Source of the DNA: Neisseriaceae bacterium
Lineage (GTDB): Bacteria > Pseudomonadota > Gammaproteobacteria > Burkholderiales > Neisseriaceae
Reading direction: 5' to 3'
Assembly (NCBI GenBank): GCA_017458185.1
Contig: JAFTFY010000018.1
Coordinates: 80,474-144,473, forward strand
Length of the DNA: 64,000 nt
This document shows, piece by piece, positions 44,502 through 54,441 of the stretch (positions are counted from its first letter, which is position 1; every line of letters starts with the position of its first letter). Made by a program: the position numbers and the translations under genes. The notes beneath the pieces were generated by a model, which had not been told where the DNA came from, ran no database searches, and saw only the letters and a program-made list of their open reading frames with translations.

Positions 44502-46469
44502 ATGACCCAAAACTACGATGAATCCAGTGTAACCGTTTTGAAAGGCTTGGAGCCTGTTCGTGAGCGACCGGGTATGTACACCCGCACGGAAAATCCCACG
44601 CATATTATTCAAGAAGTGATTGATAACGCTGCCGATGAGGCGTTAGGCGGCCATGCGAATGAAATTTGTGTGGAAATTTTTCCTGACGGCGGTATTGAAA
44701 TTTCCGACAATGGACGCGGCATTCCCACTGGGTTGCACCCTGTGGAGCAGATTAGCGTGGTTGAATTAGTTTTTACGCAACTGCATGCGGGCGGTAAATT
44801 TAATAAAAAAGACGGCGGTGCGTATGCCTTTTCGGGCGGTTTGCATGGCGTGGGCGTGTCGGTTACCAACGCTTTGTCGCAACGCTTGGAAGTGAAAGTC
44901 AAGCGAGACGGCAAAATCTTTGCTATTGCTTTTGCTAATGGCGGCGAAGTGGTTGAGCCTTTGCATGAAATCGGCACATGCAGCCTGAAAGACACAGGCA
45001 CGGCGGTGAAAGTGTGGGCAGACGGCAAATATTTTGACAATCCAAATGTGTCGCTACCTGAATTAGAACGCATTATGCGTGCCAAAGCGGTGTTGTTATC
45101 AGGCGTAAAAGTTAAATTAAAACAATATATTAACGGAGAGCCTATTCAAAAAGAATGGCATTATCCAAATGGTTTGTCTGATTATTTAAATGACTTAATC
45201 GGCGACAATATCCCTGCCGTGCCAACCTTGACCGTTGAACGCTATTTAGATGAAGAAACGGACGATTTTGCCATCGGCGAAGGAGCGGCGGCGGCGTTGT
45301 CGTGGATTGAAGAAGGTGTGGCAAATAGCGAAAGTTATGTTAATTTAATTCCCACACCGTCAGGCGGCACGCACGAATCAGGCTTAAAACAAGCGGTTTT
45401 CACTGCCGTTTCTCGTTTTATTCAACACCATAATTTATTGCCGCGTGGGGTGAAGTTACAAAGCGAAGATGTGTTTGCCAAAGTGGCGTTTGTGCTGTCG
45501 GCACGAATGTTAGACCCGCAATTTCAAGGGCAAACCAAAGAGAAACTGACTAATCGAGACGCACTTAAATTAGTCAGCACGGCATTAGCAGACAGCATAG
45601 AATTGCAACTGAATAATAATGTGGAAGCAGGCAAAAAAATTGCCGAAATTTCCATTCGCCAAGCACAGGCAAGAATGCGGTCGGTAAAAAAAATCGAGAA
45701 GAAAAAAGGTTCAGGTGTGGCAGTTTTACCTGGCAAATTGACCGACTGCGAAAGCGAAGATATTCGTGAAAATGAACTTTTTTTGGTCGAGGGCGATTCG
45801 GCTGGTGGTTCGGCAAAATTAGCACGAGACAAAGCCACACAAGCGATTTTGCCTTTGCGTGGCAAGGTGTTAAATTCGTTTGAAGTGCATCGCGACCAAC
45901 TGTTTGCCAACGCCGAAATTCACGATATATCGGTTGCCATCGGCGTGGATCCGCACGCCGCACATGACGAAGTCGATTTATCGGGCTTGCGATACGGCAA
46001 AATCGCCATATTGTCAGATGCCGATGTCGATGGCTCGCACATTCAAGTATTGTTGCTCACCCTGTTCTACACCCATTTTCCTAAACTGATTGAAAACGGA
46101 CACATTTTCGTTGCCCAACCGCCCTTGTATCGCATAGATGTCGCCGCGTCAGGCAAAAGCAAGCCGCCACGCAAGTTTTACGCATTAGACGAAGGCGAAC
46201 TCTCATCACTGTTAGAACGACTTCGCAAAGAAAACATTAAAGAAAGTGCCTACACCGTCAGCCGTTTCAAAGGCTTGGGCGAAATGAACCCCGACCAGTT
46301 AAAAGACACCACAATGCACCCCGACACACGCCGCTTGCTACAAGTTGCCCCGATTGACAACGCAGAAGAAATGAACGCCATTTTCACCAAGTTAATGGGC
46401 AAAGGCGAAGCTCATGCCCGCCGACAATGGATGGAAGAAGAAGGCGATAAAGTTGTGGCCGATGTTTGA
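44502..46469 (+). CDS. parE: DNA topoisomerase IV subunit B
   Basis: The 655-residue GHKL ATPase subunit of topoisomerase IV decatenates chromosomes. The ATP site shows EVIDNAADEALGGHA, DNGRGIP and GLHGVGVSVTNALS; the TOPRIM domain has LVEGDSAGGSA and DADVDGSHI. MTQNYDESSVTVLKGLEPVRERPGMYT matches ParE, not GyrB, N-termini. I use ATG 44502; ATG 44490 is also in frame and neither has a clear ribosome site. No parC is in the window. Confidence 0.93.
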   Translation: MTQNYDESSVTVLKGLEPVRERPGMYTRTENPTHIIQEVIDNAADEALGGHANEICVEIFPDGGIEISDNGRGIPTGLHPVEQISVVELVFTQLHAGGKFNKKDGGAYAFSGGLHGVGVSVTNALSQRLEVKVKRDGKIFAIAFANGGEVVEPLHEIGTCSLKDTGTAVKVWADGKYFDNPNVSLPELERIMRAKAVLLSGVKVKLKQYINGEPIQKEWHYPNGLSDYLNDLIGDNIPAVPTLTVERYLDEETDDFAIGEGAAAALSWIEEGVANSESYVNLIPTPSGGTHESGLKQAVFTAVSRFIQHHNLLPRGVKLQSEDVFAKVAFVLSARMLDPQFQGQTKEKLTNRDALKLVSTALADSIELQLNNNVEAGKKIAEISIRQAQARMRSVKKIEKKKGSGVAVLPGKLTDCESEDIRENELFLVEGDSAGGSAKLARDKATQAILPLRGKVLNSFEVHRDQLFANAEIHDISVAIGVDPHAAHDEVDLSGLRYGKIAILSDADVDGSHIQVLLLTLFYTHFPKLIENGHIFVAQPPLYRIDVAASGKSKPPRKFYALDEGELSSLLERLRKENIKESAYTVSRFKGLGEMNPDQLKDTTMHPDTRRLLQVAPIDNAEEMNAIFTKLMGKGEAHARRQWMEEEGDKVVADV

Positions 46470-46503
46470 ATGTGAAGCACTTTTCAGGCTGCCTGAAAAC
46501 AAA

Positions 46504-46530
46504 AAACGCTGTTTCTCAACAGCGTTTTTT
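46504..46530 (+). terminator. Terminator after parE
   Basis: AAACGCTGTT-TCTC-AACAGCGTTT with T-run, directly before a Correia-like element. Confidence 0.88.
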
Positions 46531-46531
46531 T

Positions 46532-46636
46532 TATAGTCGGTTCACAGCAAAAGCAGTCAAGGCGGTTGCCTGCGACAGTATAAATAATACGGCAAGGCGA
46601 ACCAACGCTGAATGGTTTTGCTGTGAATCGACTATA
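46532..46636. repeat. Correia-like element 2
   Basis: The 105-bp element has ends TATAGTCGGTTCACAGCAAA and its near-complement (one mismatch) at 46616-46636. Inner GACAGTATAAATAATACGGC and AAGGCGAACCAACGC match the Correia core read from the other strand. It lies between parE and ppk2, convergent genes. Confidence 0.85.
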
Positions 46637-46652
46637 GCAAGCAATCAAAAAC

Positions 46653-47597
46653 TTAACCAATATCTTCCGCACCGATTCTGTCTTTGAATTGTGGGTTAGG
46701 CACCAAGACAATTTTGTTGTCTAACTCTTTGACCACTTTCGGATCTTTGTTAGGATAATCCAACTGACTTAAAAAGTAGCGAATACAATTCAAACGAGCG
46801 CGTTTTTTATCGTCCGATTTAATCACCGTCCAAGGCGAATCGCCTGTGTGGGTGTGGAAGAACATAGCGTTTTTCGCGTCTGTGTATGCGTCCCATTTGT
46901 CTAACGATTGAATATCAATCGGCGAGAGTTTCCAGTGTTTTAATGGGTCGTTGCGGCGAGACAAAAAGCGGCGAAGTTGCTCTTCACGGCTGACTGAAAA
47001 CCAGAATTTGAACAAATGAATGCCCGAATTAACCAACATTCTTTCCACTTCGGGCGCTTGACGCATAAATTGCAAGTATTCATGCGGTTGGCAAAAGCCC
47101 ATCACGCGTTCCACGCCTGCACGGTTATACCACGAGCGGTCGAAAAACACAATTTCGCCAGCGGTCGGTAAGTTTTTGATATAGCGTTGAAAATACCATT
47201 GACCTTTTTCGATTTCATTCGGTTTTTCCAAAGCCACGGTTCTGGCACCACGCGGATTTAAGTGTTCCATAAAGCGTTTGATTGTACCGCCCTTACCTGC
47301 TGCGTCGCGACCTTCAAACAAGCACACAATGCGTTGCCCAGTGTCTTTCACCCAACTTTGCACTTTGAGTAATTCGATTTGCAATTTTTTCTTTTCCGCT
47401 TCGTATTGCTTGCGTTGCATACGATTGCGGTAAGGATAACTTTCAGGCAGCGGTGCAGAGCCTGAATCTTCGGCGGTAATGCGACCTTTATAGCCCAAAA
47501 CTTCTTCAATAAACACGGGCAAGTTTTCTTTGGTGAGTAAATCAGGATTGATTTTTTCAAGTTTTTCAAACGGTTCTGGTTGATGTTCTGTACTCAT
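46653..47597 (-). CDS. Polyphosphate kinase 2 family protein
   Basis: The 314-residue PPK2 transfers phosphate between polyphosphate and nucleoside diphosphates. Walker A is FEGRDAAGKGGTIKR; Walker B-like VFFDRSWYNRAGVERVMGF and the lid FLSRRNDPLKHWKLSPIDI follow. I start at ATG 47597, 9 bases after GAAAGG; the open frame runs up to 47690. Class I PPK2 is likely by length. Confidence 0.92.
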   Translation of the reverse strand: MSTEHQPEPFEKLEKINPDLLTKENLPVFIEEVLGYKGRITAEDSGSAPLPESYPYRNRMQRKQYEAEKKKLQIELLKVQSWVKDTGQRIVCLFEGRDAAGKGGTIKRFMEHLNPRGARTVALEKPNEIEKGQWYFQRYIKNLPTAGEIVFFDRSWYNRAGVERVMGFCQPHEYLQFMRQAPEVERMLVNSGIHLFKFWFSVSREEQLRRFLSRRNDPLKHWKLSPIDIQSLDKWDAYTDAKNAMFFHTHTGDSPWTVIKSDDKKRARLNCIRYFLSQLDYPNKDPKVVKELDNKIVLVPNPQFKDRIGAEDIG

Positions 47598-47883
47598 TTG
47601 GTTGAGCCTTTCAAGAAAAAAGTTTAACGGTGTGTTCATTGCGTTTAGGACAAACGCCCTAAATCGCAGGTGTTGATGAATTTCCAACACGGTTTCAGGC
47701 TGCCTGAAACTGAAATTCCTGCCTATAAAGGGCGTTATTTTAACTCAAATAGCGTTTTTCAAAAAGGGGATTATGGGGTTTTAGAATAAAATTTTCAGGC
47801 AGCCTGAAATCATTTTTGCATTGTCATTCTTCATCATCATTAGATTAACGACATTGCTTTGCCGTGGCAAACAATGACGGGTT

Positions 47884-47977
47884 TTTCAGGCAGCCTGAAA
47901 GGCTTATCGAAGCGTTATCTTAAAAATATCCGTCAAGCCGTAAGGCTTGACATAATCACTACTCACTGCTCACTATT
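47884..47977. repeat. DUS-centred composite repeat, copy 4 (half)
   Basis: The uptake sequence (47884-47900) is followed by ATCGAAGCGTTATCT (47906-47920), the hairpin GTCAAGCC-GTAA-GGCTTGAC (47932-47951) and heptamer tail CACTACTCACTGCTCACTA, which runs into the 3' end of pdxJ. Confidence 0.78.
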
Positions 47978-48700
47978 AAGCATTTGTGCCTGAAAAATTG
48001 CGGTTTTCATTTGTTTGACGCTTTCTGATAAGCCTAAAAACAGGGCTTGGGCGATGATGGCGTGTCCAATGTTTAACTCACGAATTTCAGGCAGCCGTGC
48101 AATATCTGCCACATTATGAATATTCAAACCGTGTCCTGCATTCACGCAAAAGCCGTTTTTATCGGCAAATTCCGCTGCGGTTTTAATGCGTTGCCATTCC
48201 GCTTGGCGTGTTTTTTCGTCCGCCGCGTCCGCATAGCGTCCTGTGTGCAATTCAATCACGCTTGCCCCAATATCTTTGGCTGCCTGAATTTGGGCTATAT
48301 CAGGGTCGATAAACAGCGACACACGGATATTTTCTTTTTCCAACATTTCAATAAATGTGGCAATGGTTTTTTCCTGTCCCAACACCGCCAAACCGCCTTC
48401 GGTGGTGATTTCCTGCCGTTTTTCAGGCACAATGCACACATCTTGTGGTTTGACCTCTAAGGCGTTGTCCAACATTTCTTCCGTCAAAGCCATTTCCAAA
48501 TTGAGCCGTGTAGAAATTGCCTGCCGCACCGCAAACACATCAGCGTCTTTAATATGGCGGCGGTCTTCTCGCAAGTGCATGGTAATTAAATCCGCCCCTG
48601 CGGTTTCGGCAACGAGTGCGGCTTCAACAGGAGACGGATACACCGTGCCGCGTGCATTACGCACCGTGGCAATATGGTCGATATTCACACCTAATAACAT
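47963..48700 (-). CDS. pdxJ: Pyridoxine 5'-phosphate synthase
   Basis: The 245-residue TIM-barrel enzyme condenses 1-deoxy-xylulose 5-phosphate with aminoacetone 3-phosphate to vitamin B6. [33 protein letters not shown] and NAGHGLN are the PdxJ signatures. The last residues NSEQ and the TGA stop lie within a repeat tail (see composite repeat 47884-47977). AAGGA precedes ATG 48700. Confidence 0.96.
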   Translation of the reverse strand: MLLGVNIDHIATVRNARGTVYPSPVEAALVAETAGADLITMHLREDRRHIKDADVFAVRQAISTRLNLEMALTEEMLDNALEVKPQDVCIVPEKRQEITTEGGLAVLGQEKTIATFIEMLEKENIRVSLFIDPDIAQIQAAKDIGASVIELHTGRYADAADEKTRQAEWQRIKTAAEFADKNGFCVNAGHGLNIHNVADIARLPEIRELNIGHAIIAQALFLGLSESVKQMKTAIFQAQMLNSEQ

Positions 48701-48748
48701 ATTGATTTTCCTTGTAAATTAAACTTTCAGGCAGCCTGAAAAATATTA

Positions 48749-49723
48749 TTACTGTTTTTGGATAGATTGTTCTGGAATTTCATTTTCTAAAACAAGTGGT
48801 CGGGGTTTTAAGACGCTTAAAACAAAATTTTTAATATTCTTATCTGAATTTTCACAAGGAATTGCCCTATACCAAGGTTTTTTATTGTAGTCATAATAAT
48901 ATGCGTCAAAACCTTGCCCACGGTCAAAAACAAAAATCACCTTTTCTGCTAATAATTCATCTGTTTGTCGGTCAATAATTTTAATCGTTGAACCCGCTAT
49001 CCAATATTTGCGTAATTCAGGATTAACATCATTTTCATAAGTAACGGCATAGCGTGCAGGATTATCGGACGGATAGTTTCTATTTAATTCACTTTCTTTA
49101 ATAGGTTCTACTCTTGTATAACGAGTAACATAATTTCTATCAATAATTGAATGACTATTTTTTTCCAATACATCTACAAACAAATAGCCGTCTTTCCAAT
49201 AATGATATTGTTGATTAGGTACATTATAATCCAAGTCATAACTTAAAAATTGACGGATATATTCTTCTGGCGTTTTGGGATATTTTTCACCAAAAACAGC
49301 GTCTTCCCACATATTATCACTTGCTCCTCTTGGATTTTCTCCTAATACTTTCAACAACATAATTCCATCAACATTATCCACAGTGCGATAAATTTGTTCG
49401 CCTGCTTTTTGACATTGTTCATCAAAAATAGCACGAGCAATATCTCGTTTGGCTCGTTCTTCTTGTTTTTTCGTTTCTGCAATTTGTTTTTTTACTTTTT
49501 CGTCATATAGTTGTTTTAAGTAAATGACAGATATACAAGAAATGACAAAAACAATAATTGACAATTTATAAGCATTTTTTACTTTATATGCGTTACAAAT
49601 CATAGCAATAACGATAATCGAGAAAGCCATTGATATTATAAAAATAATTTCTCGTCCATAATAAGATATAAATAAAAAAATCCAAAAAAAGCCAAACAAA
49701 ATTCTACCAATAATTTCGTCCAT
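48749..49723 (-). CDS. Membrane protein, unknown family
   Basis: The 324-residue protein starts with two or three membrane helices (about 8-75). A short coiled coil follows (KKQIAETKKQEERAKRDIAR, about 77-96), and a soluble domain of ~200 residues contains YHYWKDGYLFVDVLEKN and DRGQGFDAYYYDYNKKPWYRAIPC. The family is not recognised. The low GC contrasts with pdxJ and murI on both sides, which suggests a later insertion. GGAG precedes the start. Confidence 0.72.
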   Translation of the reverse strand: MDEIIGRILFGFFWIFLFISYYGREIIFIISMAFSIIVIAMICNAYKVKNAYKLSIIVFVISCISVIYLKQLYDEKVKKQIAETKKQEERAKRDIARAIFDEQCQKAGEQIYRTVDNVDGIMLLKVLGENPRGASDNMWEDAVFGEKYPKTPEEYIRQFLSYDLDYNVPNQQYHYWKDGYLFVDVLEKNSHSIIDRNYVTRYTRVEPIKESELNRNYPSDNPARYAVTYENDVNPELRKYWIAGSTIKIIDRQTDELLAEKVIFVFDRGQGFDAYYYDYNKKPWYRAIPCENSDKNIKNFVLSVLKPRPLVLENEIPEQSIQKQ

Positions 49724-49776
49724 AATTTAATCTCCATTATTTCTTTCAGGCAGCCTGAAAGTTATTTAACAGTATT

Positions 49777-50583
49777 TCACCCCAAAGCAATCATTTCTAA
49801 CTGCTCTAATGGTCGATTTAAAAAGCGTTCGCCAATGGTTTGAAAACGCAGAGGAATATCGGAAACAAAAAAGCGGTAATCGGGGGCGGTGGTTTGTTCG
49901 TTGAGTAAATCCCGCTCTGCCAAAGCATTTGCCACTGCGTCCGCTGTGGTAATAGACGAATCAACCAAAGCCACACCTTGTGTTTCTTCGGCAAGCAGGG
50001 GTTTGATTAGGGGGTAGTGCGTACAGCCCAAAATCAGCGTATCAATGTTTTCGGTGAGCAGTGGCGGCAGATATTCTCGCAGTGTTAAACGCGTAACCGT
50101 GTGGTCTAACCAGCCTTCTTCAATCAGCGGCACCAATAACGGACAGGCTTGCGACACCACACGGCAGGATTTTTTGCGTTCGGCAATCGCCCGTGCGTAG
50201 GCATTGCTGTTTGTGGTGGTGGTGGTGGCAATCACGCCAATTTGCCCATTTTTTGTGGCACAAACCGCCGCGTCGGCTCCTGCACCAATCACATCAATCA
50301 CAGGCATACTGCCTGCTAATGCACGCACTTTGTTGCCTGCCACAGCGGCAATGGTGTTGCAGGCAATCACCAATAATTTAACATTTTGTTCCAATAAAAA
50401 ACGAACAATTTGCATGGAAAATTGCTCAATCGTGTTGCGTGATTTCACCCCATACGGCACGCGTGCGGTGTCGCCAAAATAGACAATGTTTTCATATGGC
50501 AGGCGTTCGGTCAAAGCACGCACCACAGTTAAACCGCCCACACCTGAATCAAAAACGCCGATTGCTTTGTTTGTTTCGTTCAT
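49777..50583 (-). CDS. murI: Glutamate racemase
   Basis: The 268-residue cytosolic enzyme supplies D-glutamate for peptidoglycan. GVFDSGVGGLTVVRAL starts the protein; the catalytic cysteines sit in VIACNT and LGCTHYP. The length matches the family. AGGA precedes ATG 50583, and a GTAGGGTGGG hairpin separates it from the upstream cytochrome gene. Confidence 0.96.
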   Translation of the reverse strand: MNETNKAIGVFDSGVGGLTVVRALTERLPYENIVYFGDTARVPYGVKSRNTIEQFSMQIVRFLLEQNVKLLVIACNTIAAVAGNKVRALAGSMPVIDVIGAGADAAVCATKNGQIGVIATTTTTNSNAYARAIAERKKSCRVVSQACPLLVPLIEEGWLDHTVTRLTLREYLPPLLTENIDTLILGCTHYPLIKPLLAEETQGVALVDSSITTADAVANALAERDLLNEQTTAPDYRFFVSDIPLRFQTIGERFLNRPLEQLEMIALG

Positions 50584-50609
50584 ATTTTTTCCTAAATAAT
50601 TTTATAAAT

Positions 50610-50633
50610 GGTGGGCTGGGAAGCCCACCCTAC
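50610..50633. repeat. Post-stop GTAGGGTGGG hairpin, copy 2
   Basis: GGTGGGCT-GGGA-AGCCCACC is followed by CTAC. Read on the minus strand it starts 3 bases after the stop of the cytochrome gene ending at 50636. Confidence 0.8.
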
Positions 50634-50635
50634 AA

Positions 50636-51289
50636 TTATTTAATCAAAGTAACAGAATAAGCCACAGCTGCTGTAATTATCAATATAATCAACGCCTTGA
50701 ATACAGACGCAAATTTTAACTGCGGCACGGGGTCGTTTAAGTATTTATTGCCCGTAATCATCGGTGTAATTAAATTGTGGCGTTTGACAACACGATAAAA
50801 CAGCACAACCACAAAATGAATTATTGCCAAAATCATTAAAATATTGGCAAACATTAAATGAATGCCACGAATTTTAGACGCATTATCGCCTGCTAATTTA
50901 TACAAAAATCCGTCATACATATACGAATTTTCATCAGGCGAAAACAGCCCCGTTAGCACTTGAAACAGCACGCCCAAAATTAAAGCCACAACCATTAACG
51001 CTCCCAATGGGTTGTGCCCTGGTTGTTCATTTTCCGAAATTTCGCCCTTGATATAACGAATAATCTGTTTGGGCGATTGAACAAATTGCGTAAAACGAGC
51101 GGTGTCGCTGCCGACAAAACCCCACACAATGCGAAATAAAATTAAAGCCAATAAAAACAAGCCACAACGCAAATGCCACTGCAACATTGAGCCGCCCATT
51201 TTGGCACTGACAAACATAAAAATAACGCTGGCAACCAATGTCCAGTGAAACAGACGCGTGGGCAAATCCCAAACTTTTACCTTTTTCAT
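50636..51289 (-). CDS. Cytochrome b561-type membrane protein
   Basis: The 217-residue di-haem cytochrome b of the Ni_hydr_CYTB family (PF01292) has four to five helices. Candidate haem His are in RLFHWTLV, LQWHLRCG, GIHLMFAN and IIHFVVV. Membrane electron transfer to a soluble partner is expected; no partner gene is adjacent. AAAGGGA precedes ATG 51289. Confidence 0.88.
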   Translation of the reverse strand: MKKVKVWDLPTRLFHWTLVASVIFMFVSAKMGGSMLQWHLRCGLFLLALILFRIVWGFVGSDTARFTQFVQSPKQIIRYIKGEISENEQPGHNPLGALMVVALILGVLFQVLTGLFSPDENSYMYDGFLYKLAGDNASKIRGIHLMFANILMILAIIHFVVVLFYRVVKRHNLITPMITGNKYLNDPVPQLKFASVFKALIILIITAAVAYSVTLIK

Positions 51290-51381
51290 TTTGTATCCCT
51301 TTAAAAACGATTTGAAAGATGAAATTATAGCGAAAAGTGCTTTGTATTAGAATTGATTAACGGCAAGGAAAGTATGAAGTT

Positions 51382-51583
51382 CAATGAGCAATTAGGTTTT
51401 TCGTTTTGCCTTACTGCAAAACAGATTAGATTTTGATAACGCTTCGATATTTCTTTCAGGCTGCCTGAAACGAAGTTCAACGAACGAAGTGAAGTTAAAA
51501 GAATATCGAAGCGTTATCTAAAAATAAATTGTTTTGCCTGACAAGGCAAAACGAAACAACTGCTCACTGCTCACTGCTAACTA
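51382..51583. repeat. DUS-centred composite inverted repeat, copy 2 (full)
   Basis: The order is: tail CAATGAGCAATTAG (51382-51395); hairpin near 51403-51422; GATAACGCTTCGATAT (51435-51450); uptake sequence (51454-51470); spacer; its exact complement ATATCGAAGCGTTATC (51503-51518); hairpin GTTTTGCCT-GACA-AGGCAAAAC (51531-51552); tail CTGCTCACTGCTCACTGCTAA. The tail includes the stop codon of the ABC-F gene. Confidence 0.82.
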
Positions 51584-53493
51584 CCTTTCAACGCTTCCGC
51601 CTTGCTTTCTAACACCGTCCATCGGTCGATTTTTTGTTCTAACACTTGCTCCATTTGTGTGATTTCTTCCTGCATGTGCAAGGCTTTTTGGTAGTCTTGT
51701 TTGAATAAACTGCCGTCTGCTAATTGCTGTTGTAAATCGGCAAGTTGTTGTTCTAATTCATCAATTTCATCAGGCAGTGCGTTTAATTCGCGTTGTTCGT
51801 TAAACGATAATTTTGCTAACGAGCGTTTGGGGCGGTTATCGTTGGCGACAACGGTTTTTTCAGGCTGCCTGAATGTTTTTTGCGTGGCTAATTCCCGTGT
51901 TTGTGCCGACTTGTAATCTTCATAGCCGCCAATGTATTCTTTTAACTCGCCATTGCCCAAAAATACCACAGATGAAGTGATGACATTATCCAAAAATCGC
52001 CTGTCGTGGCTCACCAAAAACACCGTGCCATCATATTCTTGCAAGCAATTTTCCAACACTTCAACGCTGTCAATGTCCAAGTCGTTTGTTGGTTCGTCCA
52101 ATACCAAAATATTCGCAGGTTGCGTGAATAATTTTGCCAATAACAAACGATTGCGCTCGCCGCCCGACAAAGACGACACAGGCGATTGCAAGCGTTGCGG
52201 TTCAAACAAAAAATCGCCCAAATAACTGGTAATGTGGCGTTTTTTGCCTGAAATTTCAACAAAATCATTGCCTTGTCCAATCGTGCGAAAAACCGTTTCG
52301 TTTTCATCTAATGTGCTTCGCATTTGGTCAAAATATGCCACCTGATTGCGTAAGCCCAATCGCACACGCCCCACTTGTGGCGACAATTCGCCCAACACCA
52401 AACGCAAAAACGAGGTTTTACCTACGCCATTTTTGCCGATTAAACCGATTTTATCGCCGCGTTGAAAAACCGCCGAAAAATTATTGATAATTGTTTGATT
52501 TTCATAAGAAAAAGACACGCTTTCCAATTCTGCCACAATTTTACCGCCTGCGTCCCCTTTATCCAAACGCAACACCATATTGCCCTGCCGCTCGCGGCGT
52601 TGAAGTCGCTCACGGCGTAAATTTTCCAATCGTTTCACCCTGCCCTGATTGCGTGTGCGGCGTGCTTCAATGCCACGGCGAATCCACGCTTCTTCTTGGG
52701 CGTGAAATTTATCAAACAGGCGATTGTGCGTTTCTTCCGCCGCCAATTCTTCTTCCTTACGCTTTGAATAATAAGAAAAATTGCCGTCATAAATTTTTAG
52801 CCTGCCCCTATCTAATTCGGCAATACGACAAACCACGCTATCCAAAAATTGACGGTCATGCGTAATCACCATCAGGCTGCCTGAAAAATTGTGCAACATT
52901 TGTTCTAATTCACCAATCGCGTCAATATCCAAATGATTAGTTGGCTCGTCCAACAGCAAAATATCGGGTTCTTGCACAAACGCCCACGCCAGTGCCAAGC
53001 GTTTTTTCTGACCGCCCGATAACGCCTGAACCAAGCCATTTTCAGGCAGCCTGAACGCCGTTAAAAATTTAGCAACGATAGCGTCCGCTGCCCAGCCGTC
53101 TTGTAAATCAATTTTATCTGTAACTTGTTGAAATTGCTTTAATAATTTTTCATCATGCGGATTGTGTGCTAATTTTTGACTTAAATGATGATACGCTTGC
53201 AAATCGCCCTGAATTTCGCCCAAGCCACTACTCACAATATCAAACACCGAAGCGTGTTTATCAAACGGCATTTCCTGCGGCACAAACACCGTTTTTAAGC
53301 CATTTTGAATGCTGATTTTACCGTCATCAGGCGGCATTTTTCCTGCAATAATTTTAAGCATTGAAGACTTACCCGACCCATTGCGACCCACAATACCAAT
53401 CTTATCGCCCGCGTCCATATTCAAAAAAACACCGTCCAACAAAGCGTGATGACCAACCGCAAAATGTAAATTTTCAATAGAGAGAATACTCAT
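51577..53493 (-). CDS. uup: ABC-F family ATPase (Uup-like)
   Basis: The 638-residue cytosolic ABC-F protein has two ATPase cassettes. Walker A GRNGSGKSS and GKNGVGKTS, signatures LSGGQKKR and LSGGERNR, and LLDEPTNHLDI / VLDEPTNDLDI are present. A linker of the ribosome-binding type lies at about 245-300, and a C-terminal coiled coil (EQQLADLQQQLADGSLF) resembles Uup. Uptake sequences in frame give FRLPENG, SGSLM and TFRQPEK. The stop codon lies in a heptamer repeat tail. Confidence 0.9.
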   Translation of the reverse strand: MSILSIENLHFAVGHHALLDGVFLNMDAGDKIGIVGRNGSGKSSMLKIIAGKMPPDDGKISIQNGLKTVFVPQEMPFDKHASVFDIVSSGLGEIQGDLQAYHHLSQKLAHNPHDEKLLKQFQQVTDKIDLQDGWAADAIVAKFLTAFRLPENGLVQALSGGQKKRLALAWAFVQEPDILLLDEPTNHLDIDAIGELEQMLHNFSGSLMVITHDRQFLDSVVCRIAELDRGRLKIYDGNFSYYSKRKEEELAAEETHNRLFDKFHAQEEAWIRRGIEARRTRNQGRVKRLENLRRERLQRRERQGNMVLRLDKGDAGGKIVAELESVSFSYENQTIINNFSAVFQRGDKIGLIGKNGVGKTSFLRLVLGELSPQVGRVRLGLRNQVAYFDQMRSTLDENETVFRTIGQGNDFVEISGKKRHITSYLGDFLFEPQRLQSPVSSLSGGERNRLLLAKLFTQPANILVLDEPTNDLDIDSVEVLENCLQEYDGTVFLVSHDRRFLDNVITSSVVFLGNGELKEYIGGYEDYKSAQTRELATQKTFRQPEKTVVANDNRPKRSLAKLSFNEQRELNALPDEIDELEQQLADLQQQLADGSLFKQDYQKALHMQEEITQMEQVLEQKIDRWTVLESKAEALKGS

Positions 53494-53529
53494 TTAATCT
53501 GTCCTAAAAATATTTCAGGCAGCCTGAAA

Positions 53530-53910
53530 CTATTTGTAATTGCGTTTTTGTTCAATTAACTTTTCCATAGTCGGTTCATATTGCGAACCTAAATAATTTT
53601 TGACAAAAGGCTTCGCCAAATAAGGTGTAATTGCTATCAAAAAACCCAAGAAACACGCAAATATTACAGGTATCAAAAATTTAAAATCTTCCTTTGTTTC
53701 ATATTCCAAAAAACAACCTGATTTTCTCAATTTTGCAAATAAAAAAACAATAATTTCAACAAAATTAAAAAATGCAAAAGACAATAACGGGGCAAATAAA
53801 CCCCAAAATATAAACTCTTCTACTGGGTGAATATTCTTTGCGAATAATGCAAATACAATAGAAAAAGCAATAGAATAAAAACAAGCAATTTTCAGTACCA
53901 AACAAACCAT
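53530..53910 (-). CDS. Small membrane protein, unknown
   Basis: The 126-residue protein has three hydrophobic helices (about 1-20, 32-56 and 75-98) and a basic C-terminus (EKLIEQKRNYK). It overlaps the upstream gene by 19 bases, so the two are probably cotranscribed. The DNA is AT-rich. The family is not recognised. Confidence 0.65.
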   Translation of the reverse strand: MVCLVLKIACFYSIAFSIVFALFAKNIHPVEEFIFWGLFAPLLSFAFFNFVEIIVFLFAKLRKSGCFLEYETKEDFKFLIPVIFACFLGFLIAITPYLAKPFVKNYLGSQYEPTMEKLIEQKRNYK

Positions 53911-54407
53911 ATTGATATTTTTACTAAAATACTACCCATAAACATATAATAATTATATAAACAATAAGACGGAGAAAGTTTATAATAATATATTTTATAA
54001 GCAAAAAGTTTCATAAAAACATATTTAATTAAAAACAATAATGCAATGATAATACCTATTATGAAAAATAAAATTAAACTAAATATAAAATTAGCAGATA
54101 AAGAAAATCGAATAGAAATAATAAATAAAACAAACCAAAAAACAAAAATAAAAACCAACAAAGCAGTAAAAACAGGAAAAGGAGCAATTAAATGAATATA
54201 TGACGGAAAATGATATTCCTTTTTCACAAATAAATTAGCCAATAATTTCACCAAAAAACACGCAACGGCAAAAATAAAAAAATGAACTATATCCACAAAA
54301 AAAGAATAATAAAACGCAATAGCCGTTAAAACAATCAACACCAAATCGCTAATAATCACGCTTTTGCGAATGGTTTGAAATTGATTATAGGATAAATAAA
54401 TACGCAT
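53892..54407 (-). CDS. Multispanning membrane protein, unknown
   Basis: The 171-residue, very hydrophobic protein begins MRIYLSYNQFQTIRKSV and then holds about five helices. Phe, Ile and Tyr dominate, and the DNA is strongly AT-rich. It precedes the KilA-N gene's 3' end and overlaps the next small membrane gene. No family is recognised. Confidence 0.65.
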   Translation of the reverse strand: MRIYLSYNQFQTIRKSVIISDLVLIVLTAIAFYYSFFVDIVHFFIFAVACFLVKLLANLFVKKEYHFPSYIHLIAPFPVFTALLVFIFVFWFVLFIISIRFSLSANFIFSLILFFIIGIIIALLFLIKYVFMKLFAYKIYYYKLSPSYCLYNYYMFMGSILVKISIWFVWY

Positions 54408-54441
54408 TTTTTTCTTTCTATTTTTTTCAGGCAGCCTGAAA

